From: Rachycentron canadum
Taxonomy: Eukaryota > Chordata > Actinopteri > Carangiformes > Rachycentridae
Reading direction: 5' to 3'
NCBI GenBank assembly: GCA_038496675.1
Contig: CM076650.1
Span: forward strand, 26,015,320-26,079,319
Length of the DNA: 64,000 nucleotides
The position numbers were made by a program, and so were the translations under genes. Positions 36,524 through 46,937 of this stretch are shown one piece after another. How positions within the stretch are numbered: the first letter of the stretch is position 1; every line of letters begins with the position of its first letter. A model generated the notes under the pieces. The model ran no database searches, was not told where the DNA came from, and saw only the letters and a program-made list of their open reading frames with translations.

Positions 36524-36799
36524 GGCTGGAAGTCCCAAGGTCGAAACGGGATACAACTCTGAATGACCAAGCTAAGTTCCTGTGGGACTTCCAGATACAG
36601 TCCGACAAACTGGTGATGGCTAATCAACTCGACATAGTAGTGGTGGACAAACAGCAGAAGAAGGCAGTAGTGAGAGATGTCGTAATCCCAGGTGACAGCA
36701 ACATCGGGAAGACGAACACGAGAAGAGAAATACCAAGGGCCGATAGAAGAGCTAGAAAGCATGTGGACAGTGGCCCCTGTGGTAATTGGCTGTCAGCAC
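36524..36799 (+). pseudogene. LINE endonuclease (restriction-like) C-terminal fragment
   Basis: About 90 codons, open in one frame until about 36700 and then shifted. They read LEVPRSK, FLWDFQIQSDKLVMANQ and DIVVVDKQQKKAVV, and the second part ends in PVVIG in another frame. This wording belongs to a fish LINE family with a C-terminal restriction-like endonuclease of the R2/R4 type, whose signature is (K/R/Q)PD-x12-14-D. In this copy the PD pair reads LD (Pro lost), while the second Asp, 14 residues later, is kept. In intact elements the domain nicks target DNA to prime reverse transcription. The fragment has no reverse transcriptase and runs straight into a CA/TA microsatellite, so it is dead. 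The clade assignment is from memory and is less certain than the endonuclease identity. Confidence 0.78.
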
Positions 36800-36808
36800 C
36801 ACACACAA

Positions 36809-36842
<34 letters not shown>

Positions 36843-36845
36843 GTA
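36799..36845. repeat. (CA)n(TA)n compound microsatellite
   Basis: A CA array followed by ATATATATATGTATA, directly adjoining the LINE fragment. It may have grown from that element's 3' end or from its target site. Confidence 0.93.
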
Positions 36846-37251
36846 TAAAATTGTGTCTGGCTGTAGGCAGGTATTACTTTTTGGTTTTGGTTTAGTTTGA
36901 GATCACAAAAGTAATTGAAACTTTACTGGAGTGCTTAGCGGTAGCCTAAAAACAAACACAATCTTCAGCCATGGCTCAAAGGAGGTGGTGAGATCACTGG
37001 GCTACGATATTATAAAGAACTAACCCCCTATCTCTCAAACAACTGTGTGAACACTCTCCCAGTCTGCGTCCGAGCCGAGAGGTCAGCCCAGTAGTGGCTT
37101 ATAGTGGCAGCAGAACACTGGCTGCACAGAGCACGTACCTGTGTGAATGCATGGAAGTGTGAGAATGTGAAGCGGGACACATTCAACAACAGAGCACAGA
37201 TCTCTGCTCACTTCCCCTTAATAAATGGAAAATAGAAAAAGAACCCCTCTT
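36846..37251. other. Non-coding, no gene seen
   Basis: Unique sequence with nothing recognised. Confidence 0.45.

Positions 37252-37302
<51 letters not shown>
37252..37302. repeat. (CA)n microsatellite
   Basis: Perfect CA array of about 51 bases, followed by a pyrimidine-rich segment to about 37530. Confidence 0.97.
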
Positions 37303-37304
<2 letters not shown>

Positions 37305-38619
37305 TGCAGATAGAGGCTGCTGTGCACTGTCATTGCTTTCTTTTCTCCCTCCCTGCTCCTCTCTTTCCTCCATGTTTTTCTGTCCTGTCTTTCATTTGTT
37401 CCCTGTAGAGTTTTCCATTGGTTATTCTTGTTCTCTCGCTTTCTTATTCTTTCTATTCTCTGTCCATGTCCCTCATTCCCCCTTTCAGTTTTTCTTTCTC
37501 TGTGTGTTTGCCTCCATGTCTCTCTCTTGGTGACAGGGTTCAGTAGAGCGTATTCTCACTGGCCACTGTAACACTCCAGTAATCCAGGGAATTCACACAT
37601 ATATACACACACTATAAAAGAAAAAAAAAAAAAAAAAAAAAAAAAAGAAAGAAGCCTGGATGCACCACTGTCAGTTCCATCTCCTCGCAATTGGCTGCAT
37701 GTGCGTGTGTGTGCAAGTGGTGTCATCAGTTTTTTGGGGGGGCAGCTCATTTAAAATAGTGTTTTTATCATTATGTAAATGACATCAGGAGAGCAGCCTC
37801 ATCTGTTCTGATTGGCTGCTGTTCCCACATCCCTGTATCGGTGTGTATGTGTTTATGTGTGTGTGTGAGAGCGGGTTCAAAATGAGCCAATCAACATTTA
37901 ATTGTTTCCTGTGTATCTGTCTCTCATCTTGCCCGTTGAGAGGTGATGTCAAAAAGTCACTGTTAATTTGATGCATCCTCCCTCTGTGTGTTTGTGTGTG
38001 TCTGTGTGTGTGTTTTCACCACAGTCAGACCCTTATCCTTATATATAAAGCAACACTGACAGTATCATCCTGCATTAAAACACTCCAGGCCAAATTCAAA
38101 TTGTACATATATAAACATCCCACAATGCAACTGGCCTGTGTCGCTTCTAACATCATGATGCAGTTATCTTTAATCTTACCTTTATTGGTTTTTATAACAG
38201 TCACTGCCAGTTGATTCTTCAAGAACGGTGCTAGCGTAATGAAGTCTACAGAAATATGTAGATAATGATACATGTCCCTTTATCAAGAATGATAAATGAA
38301 TGCCAGATATGACACCTGTCAGGGGATATAACCACTGTTCTACTGAATTACACTATGGGGATTAAAAGTTGGCTGCTGCTGCTGCTTCAGTTTTGATGAC
38401 TCTGTGTCTAATTTATTCTGAGCTAAGTACAGCACTCAATTAATTCAGCATTTAATATTAATATTCATATTGTATACATACAGTATACACTCAATGCTGC
38501 TTCCGAGTGAATTCTGTTAGTACAGCTTTTATTATTTATATTTATTTTATATAACTAGTTAGTTTTTATAACTAAAAAACTAGTACAAAAAAATTCAGTA
38601 TTATAACTCATTTGCACAC
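37303..38619. other. Non-coding with simple repeats
   Basis: A CT-rich segment (37330-37530), a poly-A run of at least 26 at 37621-37646, TG-rich patches near 37841-37868 and 37985-38012, and a GCT triplet run near 38372-38384. No exon was recognised. Confidence 0.5.
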
Positions 38620-39050
38620 GCTCTCTTGGCTCTATTTTAACAGTCCAAAGAGTAGGAGTCTAAAGCGCATGGCGCAAATGCATTCAGGGCATGTCTGCGT
38701 CACTCTTGCTATTTTAACAATAGAAAAAAACAAAAAAACAATTGCTGCACCAGGTACATTTTTATTCTATAAGTTAATGAATCATGGGAGTGTTTTGGAT
38801 GTCATTTGCACGTGTGAGCCCAGTCGCGGCACAGTCGGACAGCAGCTCAGCGTGCCCTGAGCAGAAAGGAAGGGCTGAGTCCCTAAGAGAATCAGTGCTC
38901 TACAAACAAGCTACAGCCAAATCACCACGCTCTTGGCCATTAAATGAACGTGGGCGATGGGCGGGAAATTGACAACTACATTGGTCTGACTCTATGAAAA
39001 ACACCTGCACCGCACTTTGTGCTGCTGGTTTCCGCCCAGGTGTGAGACGG
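38620..39050 (+). mobile_element. Non-autonomous DNA-element copy A
   Basis: It shares ordered blocks with the copy at 40572-41110: TTGCTATTTTAA, TTGCTGC, TTAATxAATCATGGGAGTGTT (at 38774) and the CAGCAGCTC...GTGxCC segment near 38842. It also carries TCTAAAGCGCATGGCGCAAA near 38659, wording I associate with a dispersed fish hAT-type non-autonomous repeat. This copy lacks the middle segment found in copy B. Termini are approximate and no target-site duplication was identified. Confidence 0.6.
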
Positions 39051-40571
39051 GGCCTCGCGTCTTATCAGCTCTTCTCAGGTAAGCTTGGTTGATGAGACAC
39101 TCATTAAGTCCCAAACCATAAAATATCAATGAGGCAGAACTCTGGCTTGTCTGTGGCTCTCAAAAACTCATCCAAGATGCCTGCAAAAAAATACTGTTAC
39201 AGCATTACGGTGGTTTCAAATGCCAAGGACACACAGATTTGAAGACATGCATGTTAACTTGTCATGTCATCTACTTATACTTCTGTTGTAGATAATTTAG
39301 TTGGTTGGATAAAATGTCCCTTTTTTCAGGCGGTCGGTCAACCACTAATCTACAGTCAATATACCAATAACGACAAGGTGAAAACATGTTTTTATCATTT
39401 GTTTTGCAAAATCCAAAGGATTTGGTGTCGCACTTCAAATTGTGGTGATGTGCTTTAATTATCTTTATCTTTAATTAGCTGTGATTGGACATACCGTAGT
39501 TTGGGCACACGTATGTATTTATGGAAGGAAAGAGAAAAGATGACTAATTACTGAGTCTACATTAATGAGAGAAAAATGATGCATGATGCTGCAACATAAT
39601 ACTATGTGAAAAGGAAGAAGGGATCTGAGCATTTTCTGACTGCAGTGTATTTTAAAAGCCCACAGAAGCTTGATTGCCCCTCTGCTCACACGGGGCAGGG
39701 CAACACACACAAACTGCTCCCTGTCTCCGTTGGCTGAGAGGTTGGTTTACACAGAATAACTGAAGGTGAATCGGGGTTAAAAACCAGGTCTCATTCAGTC
39801 CTTGTATTGTGTTGCATTGTGTTTTTACTCAAACTTATTGATTTAAACTTTTGGAAGATTATAAAATAAGCTGTACGCTGCTTCGGGCTCCTATCGATTA
39901 AAGGTTTCGATGAATCTTTGAAGAGAATCAGCCCTCTGACAGTATGACCACTTGCAGCTGTCTTTCTCCATTTTTTGCTTGTGTTCATTAATGTTTTTCG
40001 GTGTTCACTATGAAAGCTTTTAGCAAGCAATATCTCTCTTTCCCTGCCAACACCTGGAAATGGAACACGCTCACTCCAATCCATTAATTAACATGCAATG
40101 GAATCATTATCTCACTGCTCCAGCACAGAAAAAACTGGCATTGGGGAAAGAATTGCCCATTCCACAACATTTATGAGCCACCACATCAAGGTTACACTAA
40201 TAGTGTTGTGCTGTGTTGCCATCCTGTGGAGTTGAACTGGTTAAAAAGCAGGAATTTAAGTAGCAGTGTTGTCTCAGAGCTACAGTATGTGCCATACACT
40301 ACTCATGTGCATTTCCATCTGGTGCTTTCAAATCAAAGATGAACTATTATGAGAGATTGCAGGCAACCAGTTGCTGCGTTAGTTTGAGACTTGGAGACAT
40401 AATATCAAACATCCCTGTGTAAAGTATATTCACTTTTATGATACTAAGAAATGAGCTCTAATTTTGACTTGACTCAGATGTAGCTGAACTTATCCAGGGC
40501 TTTCTTGATCACAGAATGGAAAAAAAAAGGGTGTATATTTCCAGTTCAAAGTAATCACACATACAGTTGGG
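39051..40571. other. Non-coding, no gene seen
   Basis: Unique sequence between two copies of the same repeat. No exon or RNA gene recognised. Confidence 0.45.
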
Positions 40572-41110
40572 TCCAAAAGTCCAAAGCGGGTGGGTCGATG
40601 ACAGTTTTGCTATTTTAATGGCAGCAAAAAAAAAAAAAAAAAAAAGTTGCTGCGTGAGGCGCGTGGTTCTGAACTATGTCTCTTAATTAATCATGGGAGT
40701 GTTGAGAGCGTTGGGAATGTAAAATACAAGAAAAACAATCAGAGTGCTTTCTGTCATTCCCTTTAAAAGCCGGTTGTGCTTGTATCGTGGCACATTTATT
40801 ATTACAATGGTGCAGTGTTGCATACGGAATTAGATTCTCATTGTGGTTAGTTTTGTGACTGACCAGCGCGTCCAGTCCTGGCATACGCACGCAGCAGCTC
40901 CGTGTGTCCCGAGGGCCAAAGAGGGGACCGAGCGAGTCGCCCGTCTGCACACAGCTCTGCAAGGGAGGAACAGCAGAAATCACAAGATCAGACATCTTTG
41001 ATGATAAGTGAGAACTGGTCTTTGGTTTCATTAAGAAACACTTTCGGGTCAAGACATCCATGTTGTGTGGCAATGTTGTGCAACATAGAATATAACACAG
41101 AGCATGGGCC
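40572..41110 (+). mobile_element. Non-autonomous DNA-element copy B
   Basis: It repeats the block order of copy A and includes the middle missing there: AACAATCAGAGTG near 40733, CATTCCCTTTAAAAGCC near 40755 and GTGGCACATTTATTATTACAATGG near 40787 (degenerate). A run of 20 A at 40626-40645 lies inside it. Its right end stops about 20 bases before the antisense Tc1-like element at 41129. No transposase frame. The hAT assignment is from memory. Confidence 0.65.
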
Positions 41111-41381
41111 AACCTTCTGAGGCTGTATTGTACACATTATGACCACCTGCCTAATAATGTTTAGGTCACACTTTTTAAACCAGAACAGCCCTGACCTGTG
41201 GATATATTGACTCCTCTAGACCTCTGAAGCTGAGCTGTGGTATCTGATCCAAGACCTTAGCAGCAGATCCTTTAAGTCCTGAAGTTGTGAGGTGGAGCCT
41301 CCATGGATCAGACCTGTTGGTCCAGCTCATCCCACAGATGCTGGATTGGACTGAGATCTGGGGGATTTGGAGCCAACAAAG

Positions 41382-41579
41382 TCAACACCTTGAACTCGGG
41401 TGCCATGTCCGCAACTGGGTGCCATGTCTTCCCCAGGGAAGCGATGCACACGCAACCAAATGATGTAGAAAAAAAGGTGATTCATCAGACCAGGCCATTT
41501 TCTTCCATTGCTCCGTGGTCCAGTTCTGATTCGCCCATTGTAGGAGCTTTTGGGGTTGGACAGTGGTCAACGTGAACAC
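41382..41579 (-). pseudogene. Tc1-like transposase catalytic-domain remnant
   Basis: About 65 codons on the minus strand containing NWTTEQWKKMAWSDES. The Asp in WSDES is the first residue of the DDE/D catalytic triad. After GRHGTQ the frame jumps into unrelated sequence because of an internal deletion, so the second Asp is absent. Not functional. Confidence 0.8.
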
Positions 41580-41632
41580 CCCGGTCTGGGGCTACACAGC
41601 CTCACATGCAACTAAATGCAATGCTTTGTGTG

Positions 41633-41848
41633 TCATGACGCCTTTCTATCAGAATCAGCATTAACCTTTTCAGCCATTTCAGCCACAGTAGTTCCTTTGT
41701 TGGATCGGACCACACTGGCCAGTCTTTGCTCCCCGTGCACATCACTGAGCCTTGGCCGTCTGTGATCCTGTCGCCGGTTCACTGGAAACCTTCCTTGGGC
41801 CACTTTTGGTAGGTGCTGACCACTGCAGCCTGGGAACGTCCCACACAA
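41633..41848 (-). pseudogene. Tc1-like transposase DNA-binding region remnant
   Basis: An open stretch of about 70 codons on the minus strand. It includes NRRQDHRRPRLSDVHGEQRL, the linker and second helix-turn-helix region of Tc1 transposases that contacts the terminal repeat, and ends SDRKAS. It lies inside the element at 41129-42072 and is disconnected by frameshift from the catalytic remnant at 41382-41579. Confidence 0.8.
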
Positions 41849-42072
41849 GCTGCAGTGTTGGAGGTGCTCTGCCGCAGTTGTCTAGCTATGGCAATCTGGC
41901 CCTTATCAAGGTGGCTCACACCCTTAGGCCTGCCCATTTTTCCTGCTTGCAATACATCAACTGTGAGGACAAAATGTTCAGCTGCTGCATAATAAAGGTG
42001 TCATTGTAACAAGATAAACAATATTATGCACTTCAGATGTCAGTGGTAATAATGTTATGGGTGATTGGTGTA

Positions 42073-42302
42073 ATGTTCCACCTGACTCCATTATCTAAAG
42101 CACATTTTCAGCACACCCTGCTTGCATGTAACAGGCAGAGTGTACTGTGTACTGTATGTACTTTGTGCACCTGCCTATGCGGGCAGATTTTACTATCACG
42201 ATAAAGCACCCGAAACATAACAGTAAAATAATATGCTGCTTCAGACCAGGTTGCTGTTGGTCCATCACTTTCTGCTGCCTCAATATGAATTCATCATATC
42301 AT
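42073..42302. other. Non-coding flank
   Basis: Short unique stretch between two transposon pieces. Nothing recognised. Confidence 0.4.
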
Positions 42303-42322
42303 GTATATATATATATATATAT
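42303..42322. repeat. Short (AT)n
   Basis: TATATA run at the left edge of the LINE fragment that follows. Confidence 0.85.
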
Positions 42323-42323
42323 A

Positions 42324-42572
42324 GGTACCACCACTGGCCAGTGAGGACCCTTAGGCAAGGCCCTTAGCCCTACCTTCCTACCTCATACGTCATGAGCGCA
42401 TGAGTCAGCAAAGGAATAGGACCTGAGCACAAGATCAGTAAAGGCTGGGGTCCAGGTCGGACCCCAGGTGCGGACTGTGCAGAGATACCCCCTGAGACAA
42501 TCCAGCACATAACAGCTGGGTGTAAGACGCTAGCAGTAATGGCGCACATGGAATGCCATAACTGAGTGGCTG
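42324..42572 (+). pseudogene. LINE CCHC zinc-knuckle fragment
   Basis: This is the part of the R2/R4-type LINE protein that precedes the endonuclease found at 36524-36799. C-x2-C is encoded at 42469-42480. After a one-base frameshift comes PETIQHITAGCK, with H at 42506 and C at 42521 giving the H-x4-C half of the motif. It then decays through HN-stop-VAA. In intact family members this CCHC motif sits between reverse transcriptase and endonuclease and aids nucleic-acid binding. It is flanked by TA arrays on both sides. The upstream half (42324-42460) is too decayed to read with confidence. Confidence 0.65.
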
Positions 42573-42574
42573 CC

Positions 42575-42642
<68 letters not shown>

Positions 42643-42653
42643 TGTATGTATTT
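42573..42653. repeat. (TA)n(TG)n compound microsatellite
   Basis: A TA array of about 22 bases passes into a TG array with TATG variants. Confidence 0.95.
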
Positions 42654-43795
42654 TCATTGCAATAGGTAACTGTATGGACAGACTACTTACTATTTTAAGA
42701 GGAATATACTGCATGGCATCATTTACACATGGCTAATGGCGTCTAAGATTAGATCACGATCAGCTATGCCACCTACAGAAGTGGTCCGGGAAAATCCAAA
42801 CACACCTTAAAGTATATTAAACTATGACGCGTCTTATCCAGAGGAGACTTCCGGATGCAAAAGCGCTCTGTAAATGGAGTGTTAGCTACCCAAATAAATG
42901 TCTCTCTAACATGAACATCCTTTTCCCCTCTCTCATACACACAGTTAAAATGAGAAAAGCCTCTGTCAAGTATGTTTACTTGCAATTAAGATGACTTATC
43001 ACTATTATTTGTATGAAGCCCGACAGTTGAGAAGATCAGAATTATGTGTTGTTCTGCTTATAACCTTTAGGGGTCAAGAGGCATCAGCATCAATCATGTT
43101 ATCCCCCTCTTGTAACGCTTTAATTGAGACAAACATGAAAGAAATTGAATTAATGTCTTTTCATAATGAACAAGTGCCATCAGCTCACCATGAGGATAAT
43201 AATTAGAGTTGACACCCAAGTGTGTGTTAGACATTTTTTGATTAAAAGATGATTTGTGACGACTGAATTTCCTTATTTAACTTTCACACCAAATGGCCAC
43301 TTTTCAGTTTGATGGCGACGTCAATCGCAGTCAATTCACTCACAAAATTGAAAACAAAAAGTGCAGTGGTGTAAAACTAAACTTCTCTTTGTTGTGTTTT
43401 TCTTGCATTTTTTTTTTTTTTTTTTTTTACATCTTCTTCAGCTAAGAGATCACAGTTACAGTATTTGTCTAATTTAGGAATGGTAGCATCAGTCTTACAG
43501 TTGGTCTGCCACTTTTGAAATAACTCAACAAAGTCTTTGGAACTTTTTTGCTGTCACCAAAGTGTTTCAGCAGCTGTTTGATTGATGGCAAAGCAATGTG
43601 GTTCAGATGTTTTCAGCTTCTGTGGTTTTTGGTGATTCCTTGAAATTTGATGTAGTTCGTCAAAACTTTAATTTGTCAAAACTTTAATTGGTCAAATCTT
43701 TGGTTCTTGTATGTGATAGTTTGGGTTTTCTTCAGTAGGTGGCTATAAATATGATATCAGAAGATGTACAAAATTCTTTCATACTTATATAATTT
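42654..43795. other. Non-coding, no gene seen
   Basis: Unique sequence with a T run at 43410-43428 and a tandem duplication of GTCAAAACTTTAATT at about 43659-43691. No exon recognised. Confidence 0.45.
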
Positions 43796-43822
43796 TGTTG
43801 TTGTTGTTGTTGTTGTTGTTGT
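43796..43822. repeat. (GTT)n microsatellite
   Basis: Nine GTT-type triplets in a row. Confidence 0.95.
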
Positions 43823-46800
43823 CCTATCCTAATGTACAGTGTGGATTATTATGTCTAATATCAGGGATAGGACAAGTAAGTTTGGCCATTTTTTTTTTTT
43901 TTTTCTAATCCATTAGATCGTGGGCCAGAACAAAATAAAAGGCTAATTTAAGAAATTGATTGATAACAATGCAGTTGGAGTTTATTTTGGTTACTGTTCA
44001 CACATGTCACATGTTATATGATGTTTTATTTACTGATATTGTGGGCCAGTTGTGCCCTGTGGGCTGCTCACGCTGCTGGAATGCATTCAGCCAGTCCTTG
44101 CAACCTAGAAAGCCTTAGCATTGCTTCACTTGTCACTGGCCACTTATCACATAACCTGCACCAAGAAAAGAGCCAGTCCAAGATAGAATTAATGGCAATT
44201 GGGCACCAACTCTCCCATTTGTTCATATTGGCAGTTGGGACAGGTTGTTCACATTACTGGTGCTATTTTATTTTTTATTTTTTTTTCAGATCACACATTG
44301 TACGTTCAGTATTTCAGAGCTCTGTCAAGGCACCTTTGTCATAACCTTCTTCCCGTTAGAACTGTTCATAATAAAAGCTTATAATAATTTGAGAAAAGAA
44401 AGCCAGTAAAAATAAACTTTCCTGCAAAGTCGTCCATTTATGTTCTCATCAAAACGCTTTCTCTTTTTTGGAACTTGAGCTTTAGACAAGAGAATAGGGG
44501 CTCCCAAAAACCAAAGCACATTTCCTGTTGATTTCCCGTTGATTTCTAGAAACATATTTATAATATGTCAAGTCAGGTCAGGTTTTATTAATATTGTGCC
44601 AAATCATTACAGAAGTAATGAGAGCACTTTTCATATAGAGCAGGTCAATATAGCAACGTCTAATGCATCTACCATGCGCTTCTACCTTTGGGTTCTGATT
44701 GAGTGTGACTGTGACTTATGCTACTGTTTTCAACCGTTATCAAAGTGAAATCTTGTCCAAATAATTCTTTGTCAAAGGTTTAATTGCGTTTTACATGTGT
44801 GTGGTTCATGGCCACCCTTTAACTACTAATACTTATCTACTTATTATCCTGGCACCTTAGTGGCCCGCTGCGTCTGTGAAACAGACTTCTCTTTGAATCA
44901 GCATCAAAGAGCACAATCTCCTTCTCCAAAAAAAAAAAAAAAAAAAAAAAAATCAGGCCGTTTCAAAGCGAACTGCTTCTCCACGTTCCATATGGAATGT
45001 CACTGGGTTTCTCTGTGGAAATGTTGGCAGGAAATATTGTCAAAGAAAGCAGGGCTTGTTTTAACAATGACTTACCATTTGAGCCACATCAAAACCATAT
45101 CTGTGTTTTCAATCAGCTGCGGGTTGCCAAGCTGGCACTTCAGGACAGCATTGTACGTTGAGAATGAAAAAAAAAAAAAATAATAATAAAAAGTCTGCTT
45201 TTTGTGTCCTACATCAAAGCAGTCCCACTCTTCTCCAAAAACCAAGGAGTTTTAATGACAACTTTCTTGGTTGTGTGGTGCAGTGCCACGTTGGGACTCT
45301 CTGTAATTACTAATAGCAGATACAGAGTTCCAGGGGCACGATTCTCTGCCAATCTCACAGGCACCTCTCTGGGCACTGCGCACAATATCACACAGGCTTC
45401 TCATTTCAGATTCACATCAAAGTCACCAGTCCCTGCTCCTTTCCCTGTGGTAAGTTTTGAATTAGCTATGGCTTGAATGGAGACATTTATCAACACATTT
45501 TAACCACTGAGCAGGCATTTGAGCCAGATCAAAAACAGCTCAGTGTTTGGCATTGCCCATCAAAAGTGAACCGGTGCCTTGGTAGCCATTATGTGAGCTG
45601 TATCACACAGTAACACTTTCCCCACTGAAATCAAAGCTCCTCATCTTTACTCCAACACCCAATATGAACAAGAAGCCACTTCCAGTTTTTTTTTTTTTTT
45701 TTCTGTGCGTATATATATGTCTGCTAATTTTGACACTGGCACAAAGTATCAGACTTTCGCTCAACTTTGATGAAAACACAAGAGCGGATGATTTTTCTGA
45801 GTGATCGTGTTGTTTTGATGAAACAGTTATTCTGGTTTTAAACCCATTGACTCCAGCGAGAATGTCAGTAGAGGAGGACAAAGGGTGGCAAGTAACGTGA
45901 CAAGTTTTCACTGCTCTTCGCCACTTACTTCCTCCCTTTGTGTTTTAATCTTTCCTTTTCTATTTTTTTTTTTTTAAATTTATTTCATGTGTCCTATTTT
46001 TTTTGTGCCATGTTATTACAGTCATAGCCTAGGAGCAAATAATATTCTAATGGATGCTGGATTCTTGAATAACAACTTGGAAGCTAATCAGAGCAAAAAA
46101 AAAAAAAGCAAGCCAACGAAAACTTTTTTAATCACTCTCTCTGCCAGTCTGTCTATGTGTGCATGTCTTTATTGGGTTGTATGGATAAATATTCATTCCT
46201 AACTTTGGTCATGAGGACATTTTCATTCAGGACAGTGTTAGGACAGGGCAGAGGGGCTAGGGCAAGTAGTTGGCAACTAGAGGTGCATGGGCCAAAACTG
46301 GCTCACCAGCAACAATATCTTATTTTGATAAAATCATCATTGTTTTAGCATTTTAGCACCAATGGACTACAGCTTAGTCTCTCAGGCTGAAATAGCTACC
46401 AACAGAATCACTTATTCACGTTTTTTTTTTTTTTTTTAAATAATTTAATTAATTTATGTATTTTTTTGACAACAAAATTACACCAGTAATCCAGTAGTAA
46501 ATCATTCAAACATATATGTGACTGTGGTTCTTAAATTAGCCTTTAATTATGTTCTGGCTTTCTTATAATGGTCACAGTTTCAAGAAATTAAATAGTTCCC
46601 TTCCATCCGTTGTAGGCATGCACACTTTAGGTCGCCTGCTATTTTTAATCACTGAACACGAGGCGTCTCAACAGGGATCAAATGGTGATTGTCACTAATG
46701 AGCAAAGTTTACTCCCGAAACACCCTCTGATCAGACAGGAGACAGTCCTTTCAAGGGATTCACCGCGATCGTAGTTATTCATCAATACATGGTACCAGTG

Positions 46801-46881
46801 TTTCCCAGCTCTCCGCCGCAATCATAGCACTGTCAAGGAATTTCTGTCTTAAGGTCTATTCTGCTTCAGTTAGTCTGTGTT
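43823..46881. other. Non-coding, no gene confirmed
   Basis: Homopolymer runs near 43891-43906, 44929-44952, 45167-45180, 45687-45702 and 46421-46437 chop the sequence. The stretch 44960-45560 is complex and repeat-poor with a spaced direct repeat (45076-45096 and 45516-45536). Open frames at 44018-44344 and 45204-45476 have no recognisable similarity. Confidence 0.45.
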
Positions 46882-46937
46882 GTTATATTCATTGCCTTGT
46901 CTATAGACAATGAATGTGTATAGACAATGAATATAAC
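46882..46937. repeat. Snap-back inverted repeat with internal direct repeat
   Basis: GTTATATTCATTG at 46882-46894 is the exact reverse complement of CAATGAATATAAC at 46925-46937. Within it TATAGACAATGAAT occurs twice (46902-46915 and 46919-46932), so two alternative foldings with the left arm are possible. No gene borders it. Confidence 0.85.

Larger units (their letters stand above)
41129..42072 (-). mobile_element. Internally deleted Tc1/mariner-superfamily element (antisense)
   Basis: The left end carries CATTATGACCACCTG and the right end CAGTGGTAATAATGTTATGG then GTGATTGGTGTA, the inverted ends of a well-known fish Tc1-like family. On the minus strand the N-terminal DNA-binding part is readable at 41633-41790 (RRPRLSDVHGEQRLASVV, then TVAEMAEKVNA). 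WTTEQWKKMAWSDES, containing the first catalytic Asp, follows near 41500. The C-terminal part runs through 41200-41370, where the plus strand reads TTTAAGTCCTGAAGTTG. The segment between about 41375 and 41430, which should hold the second catalytic Asp, is deleted, and several frameshifts are present. The element cannot mobilise itself. Confidence 0.88.

Noticed and set aside
37621..37646. Poly-A run as a possible retroposon tail
   Set aside because: No LINE, SINE or processed pseudogene body and no target-site duplication was found upstream. Homopolymers are common throughout the window.
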